A model generated the notes under the pieces. The model searched no databases and had not been told where the DNA came from. It worked only from the letters and a program-made list of their open reading frames with translations. From Prinia subflava (taxonomy: Eukaryota > Chordata > Aves > Passeriformes > Cisticolidae): DNA of 64,000 nucleotides. Position numbers and translations under genes: made by a program. This document shows, piece after piece, positions 13,791 to 26,661 of the stretch. The first letter of the stretch is position 1, and each line of letters starts with the position of its first letter. The stretch covers positions 64,119,322 to 64,183,321 of the forward strand of contig NC_086250.1 in assembly GCF_021018805.1 (NCBI RefSeq), in the 5' to 3' direction.

Positions 13791-15460
13791 GAAAAACTCC
13801 CTTTCCAAAATTTCTGACATGAAATGAAAACTTGACTTAAACTGCATGAAAGATGTGCATTTTTAAACATTCATAAATGTTTATCTTCTATAGAAAATCA
13901 TATAAACTTTAACAGGCAGTAATTCCTACCCTTAAACTTGCTATAGAGATCAAACTTACACATTAAAAATACCAGAATCCCAAGAGCTTAATAAATCAAT
14001 AACATCATTCCAGGAAAACTGAAAGTTGAGGAAAACATAATGAGTTTGCTGAAGACTCAGCTACTACAGCTGCTGACTTTCAATCTGCTGAGGTTTGTTG
14101 CTATGCTACTCCTACCTCGTGGCTAAATCAGCTTGGTGACCCAGTTGTATCTATACGTATTAAATGAGCAATAGTGAAATAGATCTGATTTCACCAGGCT
14201 TTCATTTTGTAGCTAAATCCGGCTTTGTCATTTTCTTTTCCCTTTTTTTTTTTTTTTTTCTTTTTCCCCTGCTGCTTTAGGCTTGGTAATAGGATTTCAG
14301 GGTTAATCCCAAGAATAACTGAATCTTGAATAAGGCCAGTTAGAATCTGTATTTGAGCAGTGAGAAGATATTATAAATATTTATCAGAACCCATTTAGAG
14401 AATAGTATGAAGGCAATTTGCAAAATTTTATTCCCTTGTGAATTCTCAGTACACAGAAAATCTGAGGCAGTTCAAGCAATAAAGGTTTGTAATTTGACGT
14501 GAGAGAAAATAATATGCGATATCAAAGTTCACCATTCATATCTTGCTATTGAATAACTTATTTCTCTTATTCTACGACTTATGTACAGTCTTCAGTACAA
14601 TCTTACAGATATACAGTAGAGAAAATATAAGAAACTTACTCTAGTACCGAGAAAGAGAACTTCTGCATTTCTTAAACTGTATTTCAAGTATCAATGATAC
14701 AAAATTAGGATTATATGCTAATTTGCACTATTGGCATTTCCTGATTGAAATGTATCACATTTCTTTTCACTGTTAAATGTATATATGTCCATAATACACC
14801 AAAATTAGCAGAGTTCAACAACAATATGACTGTTAGATCAATAAATAGCTGTTGAAAAAATATTGCAGGATAATGTAAGTTAAAGATTAGGGAAAAGACC
14901 AAATACAAGGCCAAAGTTTGCTCTCAGTTAGCTTTGTTAACCGTTATAACCAACATTATTATCTGCACATAAATCAGTGCAAATCTCCCACTGAGTACCC
15001 CAGGATTAATGTTCAGACCATAAAGAATAATGCTGCACTGCCAATCTCAGAGTGACAACACAGAACGTCAGTCTAGGCTGAAGGATGAATTTGCTTAGCA
15101 AGGTGAAATTTATGGTCTTTTTATGCTACTGCAGCTAAGTTAGCATGTATTATTTACCTAAAATCATGTGTTTCTGACTCCTACTGAAAAATTCAGTACT
15201 GTAAGCTTCAGCAGGGAAAAACCTTTTCTCCCAGGGAAAGCTGGCTGATTTAAATTACAGCGTTGCTGTAGTGCTGCAGCCCTGCAGCCTGCTCTCCATG
15301 GCACTGCTCCCTAGATTCAGTGGAGAAGAGAACCATAACAGGAAAAAACTTCCTAGAAATTGATTTTGTAGATGTTTTCCTGTCGTCACTTGACAGGGAG
15401 AATCTTCACTCAGTCAAATTCAAGGTTTTTAAAGCATGAAGCCCCCTTGCCAAAAAGATG

Positions 15461-15730
15461 AATCATGAGAATATATCAAGTTGGAAGGGATCCACCACAA
15501 GGATCATCAAGTCTGCCTGCCTGCTCCATGCAGGGCTGCAAACAAAACTAAACCACAGGACTAAGAGCATTGTGCAGACACTCCTTGAACCCTGACAGGC
15601 TTGGAGTCATGCCCAATTCCCAGGGGAACCTGTTCCAGTGCCAGACCACCCTCTCAGTGAAGAACCTTTTCCTAATGTCCACACGGAACTCCCCTGACAT
15701 TCCTCATGCCCCCTCACTGGTCACCAGAGA
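15461..15730 (-). mobile_element. CR1 LINE fragment, 3' end, minus strand
   Basis: Read on the plus strand the segment is the reverse complement of a CR1 3' region. It runs from AATCATGAGAAT...TTGGAAGGGATCC through CCCAGGGGAACCTGTTCCAG and the GTGAAGAACCTTTTCCTAAT block. The element therefore lies in the same orientation as CACNA2D1. It is 5'-truncated, as is usual for CR1, and moderately diverged from consensus. Confidence 0.85.
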
Positions 15731-16766
15731 TTAAGTTTTAAGTCTTAAACTGTTACCTATAGATTCTCTTGATATTAAGATATTTATACCATTGATATTC
15801 ATACCCTTGAGACTGATACTCAGGGTATGAAGATGAATGTTTAACTGGTGCAAGAAGTTACAAGACAGGCACACATTTTGGCATCAGCTCACACGGCAGA
15901 GGGACAGCAGGGGCTGCAGTATCACCTCTGCATTCTCACATCTTGACTGCAGAGTGCCTGTCCCCTTTTAGGGCAGAGCACTGTGCCTGGCTGGGCAGTG
16001 CCTGGAGTTCCAGAGCAGTGAGGAGGCTGCAGCAGCACACTGCTGACATGGGAGATGCTGCTGCTGAGGCAGGAGGGAAAAGTGTGAGCCTTGAAAGTGT
16101 GAGACTTGAGAACTCGATGAGTACTTCATTCATGCTGTGCCTAAGTTAGGAGATCCTTTAGATTCACTCCAAACTAAGACACTGCCACACATAATTCTTA
16201 CCTAACAAATAGATGACTATTATAAAATGCATATTTTTAAAAGGGGGATCACAGAACCAATGGCCTCCATCTCATCTCAAAACTTCAGAACAGCCTGCAT
16301 TTTCTTCTTTTCTCACATGGTGAGTCATGCTTCTCTAGAAGAATCACTAAAGCCAGCCCAGGCCAGCCTCTTCTGAACTGGTAAGGAATGAGGTTGTTGT
16401 TCAAGAAACCATTCTCCCATACAAATTTTTAATGATATTGTCACAACACTTCCTGGTAATAGTCTCCTAGTTGGAAAGCTGACTCAGCCATGCATTTTTG
16501 GTCCAGCATCTGACAAGCCATTAAGCATCCCAAGATCAATGAAATGTCTGACAAAGCAGGGGCCTCTTTAGTAAGATTTGTGGTTTGCTGAAAATTAAGA
16601 AACTGGAAAGAGCCAACAGATTTATTAGCCAGTGGGACTGTGAGGTAGAGCTATCAAATCATTTTATATACCACTGAACCACACATTTTAAATACTACCT
16701 TTTATATACTACTTTCTATAAACTACTCTTTTTAAATGAGTAGTTTAAAGTTTAAATGAGTAGTTA

Positions 16767-16792
16767 CTCTCTAGTACTAATATACTAGAGAG
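16767..16792. repeat. Perfect 10-bp inverted repeat next to a 13-bp direct repeat
   Basis: CTCTCTAGTA at 16767-16776 pairs exactly with TACTAGAGAG at 16783-16792 around a 6-base loop. Immediately before it, TTTAAATGAGTAG occurs twice within about 30 bases (near 16733 and 16751). The function is unknown. Confidence 0.8.
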
Positions 16793-17442
16793 CTCAGATT
16801 TATTCTGGAAATGCAGACCCCTATGCCATGTCTTGTTAGGACTCTGACTCCCTGACATTTGACAAGAGGAGACAATAAAAATGTGTATTGATGCCCAAAG
16901 CAATCCCTCAAAGTAGGAATGGAGGTGACTTCTCTAGTCATCTGGAGCTGTCAGCTATATTGTACAGTAATAAACGTGGTTTCCAGCAATACTCCTGCTC
17001 CTGACAGCCTAATGCAGAATTTGAGCTTCTAATTTCCATCCCCTTTGGCTCTTCATGGACTCAAGCACTCTCTTACCTAAAATTAACACTTTGTGACAGA
17101 TCCAAAATGAAACAGATCTTGGTTTAAAATTTGTACTGTTCCTTTTCCAAATCTTTCCACCTCTTTTTTTCTATCTTACAGACATTTTGAACATTTTCCT
17201 TCCACAGTAAGCGAAAGTCACAGTTTAATAACTGTAAGGTGCATTTCAGGTTTGCACAGGACTTAGTATGGAAAATTTAAGAGAAGAACCCTTAAATAAG
17301 GGTAAGGAGATGAACTTAGTTGGTTTGGTGACGAAAATTTGTGTAAAACAGAGGTGCTGATCCTAGAGGTCTCTAATAGTGAAACTTGTATGGGTGTTTA
17401 CATGAATGCTCTGCATTTGTTTGTGTTATCTGTGTGGATGGC

Positions 17443-17523
17443 CTGATTTACATACATACATATAATATATATTATATATAACATATCTATATATGCATTG
17501 TTTATATGTATATATACATGTGC
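17443..17523. repeat. TA-rich simple sequence
   Basis: This block of TATA, CATA and GTATA units includes CATACATACATATAATATA and TATATATAC. It is a degenerate dinucleotide-type microsatellite. Confidence 0.8.
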
Positions 17524-20500
17524 TCCATGTATATTGTGCCAGTTGGGAAGACATTTGGTAGGATATATGGCACAGATCTGCAGCAGCCTCAGCTCTCTTG
17601 GGGTGTGGAATCTGGCATGATATGCTTTCCCCTAACAGGTAAAATAATGGATGTATGAACAAAAAAATTCCAGAGTTCAGATGGCTTGGTTATTGATTTG
17701 TAATCCTAAAAGAAAAATAACTTAAGCTTTTAAAGGTTTGTCAAATTTATTTGTAGCAATGTAAGGCTTAGTTTAAATGAGAAATTAAGGAAAAATTGTT
17801 GAAGCATACTCTTTCTAAATCCTGTAGCAATATATCAGGTCTGTCCAGATGGTCTTTGAATAAAAACATGAGTAGCTTCTGTGTGGGATTTCTCTGGCTG
17901 TAGTGTTACAAGGGCTCAGCAGCTCCTGCACAGTTCTGAGGTGAATGTGGCAACTTGGCTTCTGGAGATGGTCCTGGTCTGAGCTGCATTTCTCAGACAG
18001 AGAACTGGCATGAGTTTTATGTTATATTGGTTTTTACACACTGATGTTATTATTTTAAGACAGATATTCCAGAAGAAACGTAAGCAAGTACCACAAGGAA
18101 TATTATCACTGGGATGGAAAAGTAACACTTCTTTTTCACCTCTCTGTCACAGATTATTCTGTGTATGTCTGCTTTATGTTAGTATTTGCCATTTGGTCTT
18201 TTCGCACAGACAATATTGTAGGGCTTGTTAAAATGAAGTTAAGAGATTTTTACTTACACAAAGGATAAGAGAAAGTTTACCTGCTGAACATATCTTTTGC
18301 TAGATAGACATGGGAAAACTGTTAAGTATACAGAGAACAGAAAATAGTAATTGGGATGTGTTCCCTGTTTGCAAAGAAGAAAGCTTTGCAATATTTACTG
18401 TTTTGAATATTTGTATCACACAAGGGTCATGAAGTACTTACCAGTCCATTAATAACTAAGGTGGATGAGGAGCAACTACTTGGGACAAACATGTAAGTTG
18501 GCAGGAAAAAACAAAAAGAAAAAAAAAATAACCAACGAACCAAAATCTTTGCATATTCTTGATTGAAGGCTAAAAGGGGCAATGAGACTCTCCAATCTGA
18601 CCTCTGTCATACTGTCTCACCACCCACCTATCATTGGTCATTAAAAATCCCTTGGCTACTCCTGCAATAAACCATAACAATTACGTTTAGTGGTAGATGT
18701 TTGCTTAAAGTGCATCTTCCAGAAAGGCATTAAATATTGGTATAAAGACAACAAGAATCTTTCCTTGGAATTTTTAAAGGCCTTTTACCTAGTTATATGC
18801 CATTCAAATTTATTTGGCTTCAACTGGTGCTTCTTGCATTTTTTTTACTGTCTCAAACCGGACAGGTTTGAGAAATTATGGATACAAGAGCTTCCCCAGG
18901 AACAGCACTTCTGATCTGTGATGACATCAGTCATTAGACTATTTATTTCTGTACCCCAGAACAACCAAAAAAAGCCCTCGAATTGTGTGAGTTGGAGAGA
19001 ATGCCTCAAACCCAGCTTCTCAGATGATGCACTCAGGTGTGTGAGAAGGTGCCCTCTAGAGCCAAGTAATCACCTGTAAAACTTTCAACTCCTCAGAGGA
19101 TACACCTACAATATTTTTCATAAAATCTGAGCCAATCCTTTTTATGTTAAATTACTGATATGTTCCACATAAATGTAACAGGATTCAGCCACAAGAAAGG
19201 AGTCATAGAGTCAAAATCCGAGTTCAAATACTTTATAATTTGCCTTCCAGGAGGGAAGGTGAGCCATAAATCCATACTCTGTCGAGATGAAATGTTGTCT
19301 CTAGCCATGACACTGAAGCTGTACATGCATTTCTAGTTCATCACATCTGATGAAGATTGCAAGAAGCTCGAGTCCTAGTGGCCCCTCACTTCTTTTCCTT
19401 GACACCAAACTGTGTAATTTGCTTTCCTGAGGATCAGGGTCCACTGAAGTCAATCTCATTTCAAAAAAGTCAGCTAATGTAATATCCTCCCGACTCTAAT
19501 CTTCCTCTTAACTCCAGTTCCACCTGAGAGACTTTTAACAGATATTTACTGGCTCCTTTCTTGACTTTCATTTTGGAAAGAAGGTAAAAAGAAACACAAT
19601 TCTACAAGCAGATGAACATTCCATGATGCTGTTTATACTACTGTAACTCCTGCTGCTAAAAATAAATTTCTTTCCAACTTCTTAATAATCCCTTGGTTCC
19701 CATAATTTCCAAATTTTCTCCATTGTTATTTGCAGAATATTCATTTTCATTACATTTGCTAAACGTTTCCTTCAGCTTTATTTCCCCTACATTTATTTCC
19801 ATAGATATATAGCCTTGCTTTACCTGTAATTATTAGAAATGCAAAAATTGAATACTAGATTTTGATCTGAGCTTTTTTTAACCCTGCACCTACAGTGCTT
19901 ATTAAATATACCTGTATGAAAAAAAACCACATTTACTTCACTTGCTCCTTGAATATGGAGGATGCAAGATAATGACCTACCATTAAGGAATGCTAATGAT
20001 TTTCCATTAAGGAACATTGCTACAAAGATGTCTTTATCTGCAGCTATCACTGTTCCCCTTTTCTTGAAATTGAACCATTCAGTTTAAAAGAAACTGCAAG
20101 GTCAGCTAGATGGATTGCTCTTAAGGGAATCAGAAAGCTCAACACAGACCTAAACTTGCCCTTCTATCACTTTTCAGTGACTAGGCAAAAAACATCCAAA
20201 CCACATCCCCTGCCAGAAAAAGGAATTACATGTATTTGTTTACTGCCTCACACAGATATGATGCTGAGGAGCCTGTACACTAAAGATTGCAGCTGCTGTG
20301 ATTCATTACCTGAAATGCTTCAAGATTAAATCACTAAGGGAGGTTCTTATGCAGACATACTTATTGCAGAGGGAACCTGATTCTCTATCTGGTTTTTCAT
20401 TTGTCAAATAATGAAAAAGGTGGCAGGCATCTTCATGTTTTTTTCCTCGGTATTGTTCATTAAGGAAAATGAGAAAGTAAGAAACAAAGCACATTGGCAA

Positions 20501-22606
20501 ACCCTTTCATACAGAAGTCCTTCTCATTTCCTCTAGATCCACCAACAAAAATACTTCAGTGCCATTGACACCATGATCATGTTTAATTTCTCCCTCACTT
20601 AGGGATGTTGTTTGGAAAAACTTAGCACCACTAAACTTTGCTGGGCCAAAATTCAAACACACAGTAAAAAAAACCCTGTCACATCATTTCAATGTGCAAT
20701 TTAATTTCGGGTGCACTAAAACATTACATTGAAATAATAAAGGAAACAAATTTCAAATTATTTTTGAATAAAATTCCTCAAGTTTCTGCCCACTGAACAG
20801 AAGTACACTCATACAAAGATAAAATTTCTGACAAAGATAGTATAAGCATGACATGCTACCTGGCTGTAGAATCTAGTATCCTCCTCCCTCCACTAGGACT
20901 TCAGGCTAAGGTTTCCACCCATGGCATGTTAGTTAACTTTAAAAATAAACCTAAGAAGAAATTAGTTTCCAGAAGGAAAGAACATCTCCTTGTACTTAAG
21001 ATAATATAGGTACAGTATGAACTGCAGAATACAGGATGAATCGTGCAGCAGAAAGGGAAAGGAGCCCTTTGATATATTGAAATGACTTTTACAAAACTTT
21101 CTTTTCCCTTTGTTAGCATATTTAAATAATTTTATTAGGAAGATGTAGAGATTTTAAAAACTTAGGAATAAGAAAGACAAAGTAAACAGGTCTGTAACCA
21201 CTGAGCTGTAGAATAACATGAAAAACTGCTGTTAAAGATTAATGGGAAAGGGGGTGTATCATCCACAGATTTTTTTTAATCCCCAACAATAATTTCATAG
21301 GCTGGGTGCATAGTTTTTTCCTTGAAATGAATTCATGCAGAAATCACTTTCCCTCTGAGTTTACTCATGGTGCAGAACTGCACAAGAGCAGGAGATGAGC
21401 TTTCAATTTTCCCAGAATATGATTCTGTTCTATCTCGTATGCTCATGACATTTAATTTCCAGTTCCTAAACAGTAAATACTAGTTTGGATTTTTACAAAG
21501 GCTGAGTGAATCTAAGAAGTCCAACAGCTCCTAACCTTTAACACATCTGCTGCTGTAAGGGAGCCTTCTCCTTTGTGTGGTTTTCTGCACCTCTGCAGAT
21601 TTGAAATACATTTCTCCTGCGCACTACCCACAACCACAAACAAATTACACTCTCTGTGTCAACATCTGAAATCAAGTCACTAAATCACAACGTGCTGGGA
21701 TGGAATTGCTGCCCCCCTCATCTCGGGCTCGCTGCCATCAAAGCCCGTAACCGGATTAGTGGGAAAACAGCTGTATTACTCAGACATTTAAGCCCTTTCA
21801 AACAGCAGGTTTTCTCCTTGCAACAAAGCACAGCACTTCAGATAAGGAACGTGCAAATCCCAAAGGAAACCATGATGTATTAACCCCTGGTTATCTTTTT
21901 ATGACTTTATAGTTCATTCAACCTTTCATTCCCTGGAAGTAATTGCAGGAACTATGTTTATTCAGTAGAACTAATGCTTTTAGCACATCTACTTTTAAGC
22001 CTTTTTTTCCCTAGGATTTCCTCATGTACAAGGCACAATTCCTTAAATCCTCCTGTCACTTTTAAAAGTGATTGACATGAGCTTAAATCCATGTCTTTCA
22101 GTTGTGGACATGAATCGTGGTGCATGTGGGCTTTGTGGGACAACATCTTGGCAGAGGTTAGCAGTGAAACAACTCTCTAGTTAACTCAAAACCCCAGACC
22201 AAAGACTCCATGGTTATTAAAGCTAACAAGCCATAAAACTACTGTCACATTTTAGGCCAAAAGAACCATGAGGGAAAGAAAAATTGTAGAAAACTTCCAG
22301 TTACTGTGAGTGTTCATATATTCATATGCTAATGTGGTATTAACTGAACATTTCACCTAGTCCTTTTTGGACTTTTTGATTAGCCTATCATGTCTAGTAC
22401 TGGGATGCTTCTGGAGAAAATGTTTTTAAGCAAAAACATGCAATATATTGAATAAATTTATAAAAAATATTGAATAAATCTGCATTTATTTCACCTAGAA
22501 TAAAATATTTAAGTTGATATTCTGAGTGTTGAGTTTACTAAGAAAGCACTGGAGTTGGACTTTAGGTATACCTACTCCATTGTGGAATATTCTGTGAATT
22601 AAGATG

Positions 22607-22684
22607 ATAGAATCAAAGAATCATTTATGTTGGAAAAGACTTTAAAGTTTATCTAGTCCAACTGTTCAAATGATTCTGCCAAAT
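22607..22684 (-). mobile_element. CR1 LINE 3'-terminal remnant, minus strand
   Basis: The plus strand reads AGAATCAAAGAATCATTTAT then GTTGGAAAAGACTTTAAAG and CTAGTCCAACTGTT. This is the reverse complement of the terminal CR1 sequence with its octamer-like tail. Only the last 80 bases or so are recognisable. Confidence 0.75.
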
Positions 22685-23915
22685 CTTTAAAAATCTAAAG
22701 AAATCTTAAAAAAACCCCCTTCAAACAAAGATCAAATTTTTGTGTTCACTTCTCTCACTTCTAGAATGCTTTATAGTAGTACAACCATTTGTTTCCTATC
22801 TGTAGCATATGAGTTTCTGTCTATTAGAGAAATTATACATATATGTATGTCGTAACACCTCCACCACAATTCCATTCATAAATTATCTGAATACATGAAA
22901 ACACAGGCTTTACAAAAGTAATGATAATACTGAAAAGTTTGAATAAAAACTTTTAAATTATAAGGGCACAGGACCAAATAGCACGTTATGGAAGATTTAG
23001 AGATGCCATGTTCAATTATGCACATTTCTTGATGCCCTCCACTGACGATGACAATAAAATGACCAAAATGTCCTCTTTGGTTCTGCGAACAAATTTCTGA
23101 TGTGAGCCTCTAAAGTTCATTCAAATGGAAAAAGATGCCCTTATATATTAAAAGTAACAAACACCTGGGAAAATATACAGTAGAAAAATATTTAAGCATT
23201 TCTTGTCTTTTTTTGACACAAATCCCAGTCTCGAGGCTTCATTAGAATAATAGTGAACCCTAGATAATAAAATACTGAGAGCCTAAGGAAGGCTTGGCAT
23301 TAAGAGAAATGATTTCTGGTCTTCTTTGAGCAAATGTAACAAAAGAGTTTGGAAATATGTGAATATGTGTAAATCAAGAGGTAGTAGGGGTCCAGATTTT
23401 CCAGCAGTGAAAGCTGGCACAGCTCCACTGAACATAGTAATCAATTTCCATCAGTTTAGGATTACAAGGCTTTTTTTTTTTTTTTTTAATCAGTGAAACT
23501 AAGAAGATTTCAACACCCCAGTACCATTACAGAAAATCTTATTTCCTTTAATAACAATAATAAAAAAATAGTTTTTTTTTTTAATTAACTGAAATTTGGA
23601 CCAAGGAAAACTGTCTTATCCACTTTTAAAATCTTTAACAAAGGAAACACCACTGAGAGTAAGCACTTGTCTGCTCCTTGCAGAAAGTTCTAGCTAGACT
23701 GTCAGCAATCCATGAAGCAATACGTGGTTTGAGAGAAGATTTCTTTTATTTATATTTCAGGTCTTTCTCCCTCAGGCTGGCTACAACACGACCCTACAAG
23801 TTGAAAACTATCTCCAAAGTCATTCCAGTTACTCATCATTGAGGCTGTCTCTTGTTATTAAGAATATGTCAGTGTTCTCATCCTACATCCTTAGAATAAA
23901 AACTATTCAGCTTAA

Positions 23916-24073
23916 CAAAACAAAACAAAACAAAACAAAACAAAACAAAACAAAACAAAACAAAACAAAACAAAACAAAACAAAATAAAATATAAAATAA
24001 AATAAAATAAAATAAAATAAAATAAAATAAAATAAAATAAAATAAAATAAATAAAATAAAATAAAATAAAATA
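23916..24073. repeat. Compound pentanucleotide microsatellite (CAAAA)14(TAAAA)~17
   Basis: Fourteen uninterrupted CAAAA units at 23916-23985 are followed by about seventeen TAAAA units, with two small irregularities (near 23991 and 24048), up to about 24073. On the transcribed strand this reads (TTTTA)n then (TTTTG)n, about 575 bases inside the intron from the donor of the 24648-24747 exon. It could be polymorphic in length. Nothing suggests function. Confidence 0.95.
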
Positions 24074-24536
24074 TTAAAAAGCTTTCCCTAAGGCTAGAAC
24101 TTGTTATCCAAGGTATTCACCTGAAAATGGAAAATTTCTCATACCTTCTTCATGGATTCTTCCTTCTATTTTATTATTTATTATGAGCAAATATGTTTTG
24201 CCACCCATCAAGTGGCAAAGAACTATAGGACTTCCCAGAAACATTTCTGGGCAGGTCAGATATATGGCCCCCCATCTACTGTCATTATGCATCAAACAAC
24301 ATGAGGAATCCAAATATCTTCTGTGTAAAAAATCTGAGAACCACCAATTATTTCAAGAGAATTTGCATATACCAATAAAATGGGAGAGGTTTTATACAGA
24401 CCATAGAATTATATTGGAAAGGAGAATTTGGCTATGCAGGAGTTTATTTAAATTACTTTTCCCCTTCACTCAAATGTATATATAATATCAAAACTAAGAC
24501 ATTAATTTTATTTTATAAGAAAACAAATACAATCTA

Positions 24537-25813
<1,277 letters not shown>

Positions 25814-25864
25814 GCATCCACTAAAATAAGCATGTCTTTGGGAGATGCAGCTCCTTGGATATAC
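25814..25864 (-). CDS. CACNA2D1: CACNA2D1 51-bp exon entering the VWA domain
   Basis: This small exon encodes (W)YIQGAASPKDMLILVD and ends with GC, the first two bases of the next codon. It corresponds to about human residues 243-260. It starts the VWA fold: the hydrophobic beta-strand MLILVD ends with the first aspartate of the MIDAS motif (human D259). The acceptor is CCTCATTTCAG and the donor is a consensus GTAAGT. The split codon becomes GCG (Ala) after joining to the next exon, giving D-A-S-G-S, where the human protein has D-V-S-G-S. The metal-coordinating residues D, S and S are unaffected. Intron phases (2 in, 2 out) match the neighbouring exons. Confidence 0.95.
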
Positions 25865-26591
25865 CTGAAATGAGGAAATGGCATGAATTACACAAATTTG
25901 CATAAACATATTTTGTGTGTGATGGAAGTCACTGTGAACCAACAAAACCCACTTGTTGTAGCTAGTGCAAAACCCATGTGCTGTTATTTCCTCTCTTGCT
26001 GTGTCTCCTAAGTAAATCTAAGTCTAAATCACATTAGGGTAGTCTGGACATAGGATATACTAATCAAAATTCACTGTGTTCACATTACTGAAAAACAGGA
26101 ATGCTATTTCAGAGCTAAAGATTCTGATGCTAGATGAATTATTGCTCAGCCCAGCTTAGGCAGAAACACTCCTTCGAAAAAAATATATCCAACTATATCC
26201 AAGTATCAATATGCTTTATGTCTTGAGAGGCTTACAGAAAAAAATCAAGAGAAGTAACCCCACCATTCTCCCATTTTTTACACATCTAGTGATGTTATTG
26301 CTGGTCTAAACCACTGAGACATATTTTTAAATATTTGCAAAAGTCTGGAAGAATGTTTCAGTCAAATGCTCAGGATTATAATTGATTTTGGCACATAATC
26401 AGAATTTTTGACTGTCTTACACCTATTTGATAGTTACCCTCCTATGAAAAGTCCATGTAATAATACAACAGAAAGTCCAAGTCAATAGTACAACTGTAGT
26501 GGATATTGCATAACAAGGAACATAATTTGAAAATTGTTTATTTTTATATATTTATATATATATACACCAAATCTTTAAGAAGAAAGCTTAC
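25865..26591 (-). other. CACNA2D1: CACNA2D1 intron of 0.73 kb
   Basis: The donor is GTAAGC at 26591 and the acceptor is CATTTCAG at 25865. It contains a TA-rich stretch near 26543-26565. Nothing else is recognisable. Confidence 0.9.
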
Positions 26592-26661
26592 CATGGTCTT
26601 CTGCGTACATCATACAGATCTATTTTGTTAGGAGTTCGACTTTTATCTACCCATGGGGAAG
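26592..26661 (-). CDS. CACNA2D1: CACNA2D1 coding exon with the RRR gabapentin-site motif
   Basis: This 70-bp exon reads (A)[22 protein letters not shown](W), matching human alpha2delta-1 at about residues 220-243 with one change, Asn to Lys, in VDKSR. The third arginine of the RRR triplet corresponds to human R241 (R217 in mature numbering), known from mutagenesis to be needed for high-affinity gabapentin binding, and it is intact here. The acceptor lies after a long pyrimidine tract (CTTCTTTTTAG). The donor is ATG then GTAAGC, splitting the tryptophan codon in phase 2. It is the first of three small exons packed within about 2 kb, while the upstream intron is 12.5 kb. The exon is too short and too split to show up as an open frame. 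Identification rests on the protein match and correct splice phases. Confidence 0.95.

Noticed and set aside
16196..17082. TTAG|GTAAGA sites on the minus strand (junctions at 16202/16201 and 17077/17076), candidate recursive splice points
   Set aside because: AGGTAAG is expected about four times per strand in 64 kb by chance. Several more occur in the window and the pyrimidine tracts are weak.
23916..24073. Regular array that could be mistaken for CRISPR repeats
   Set aside because: The unit is a 5-bp microsatellite without spacers, in a vertebrate intron.
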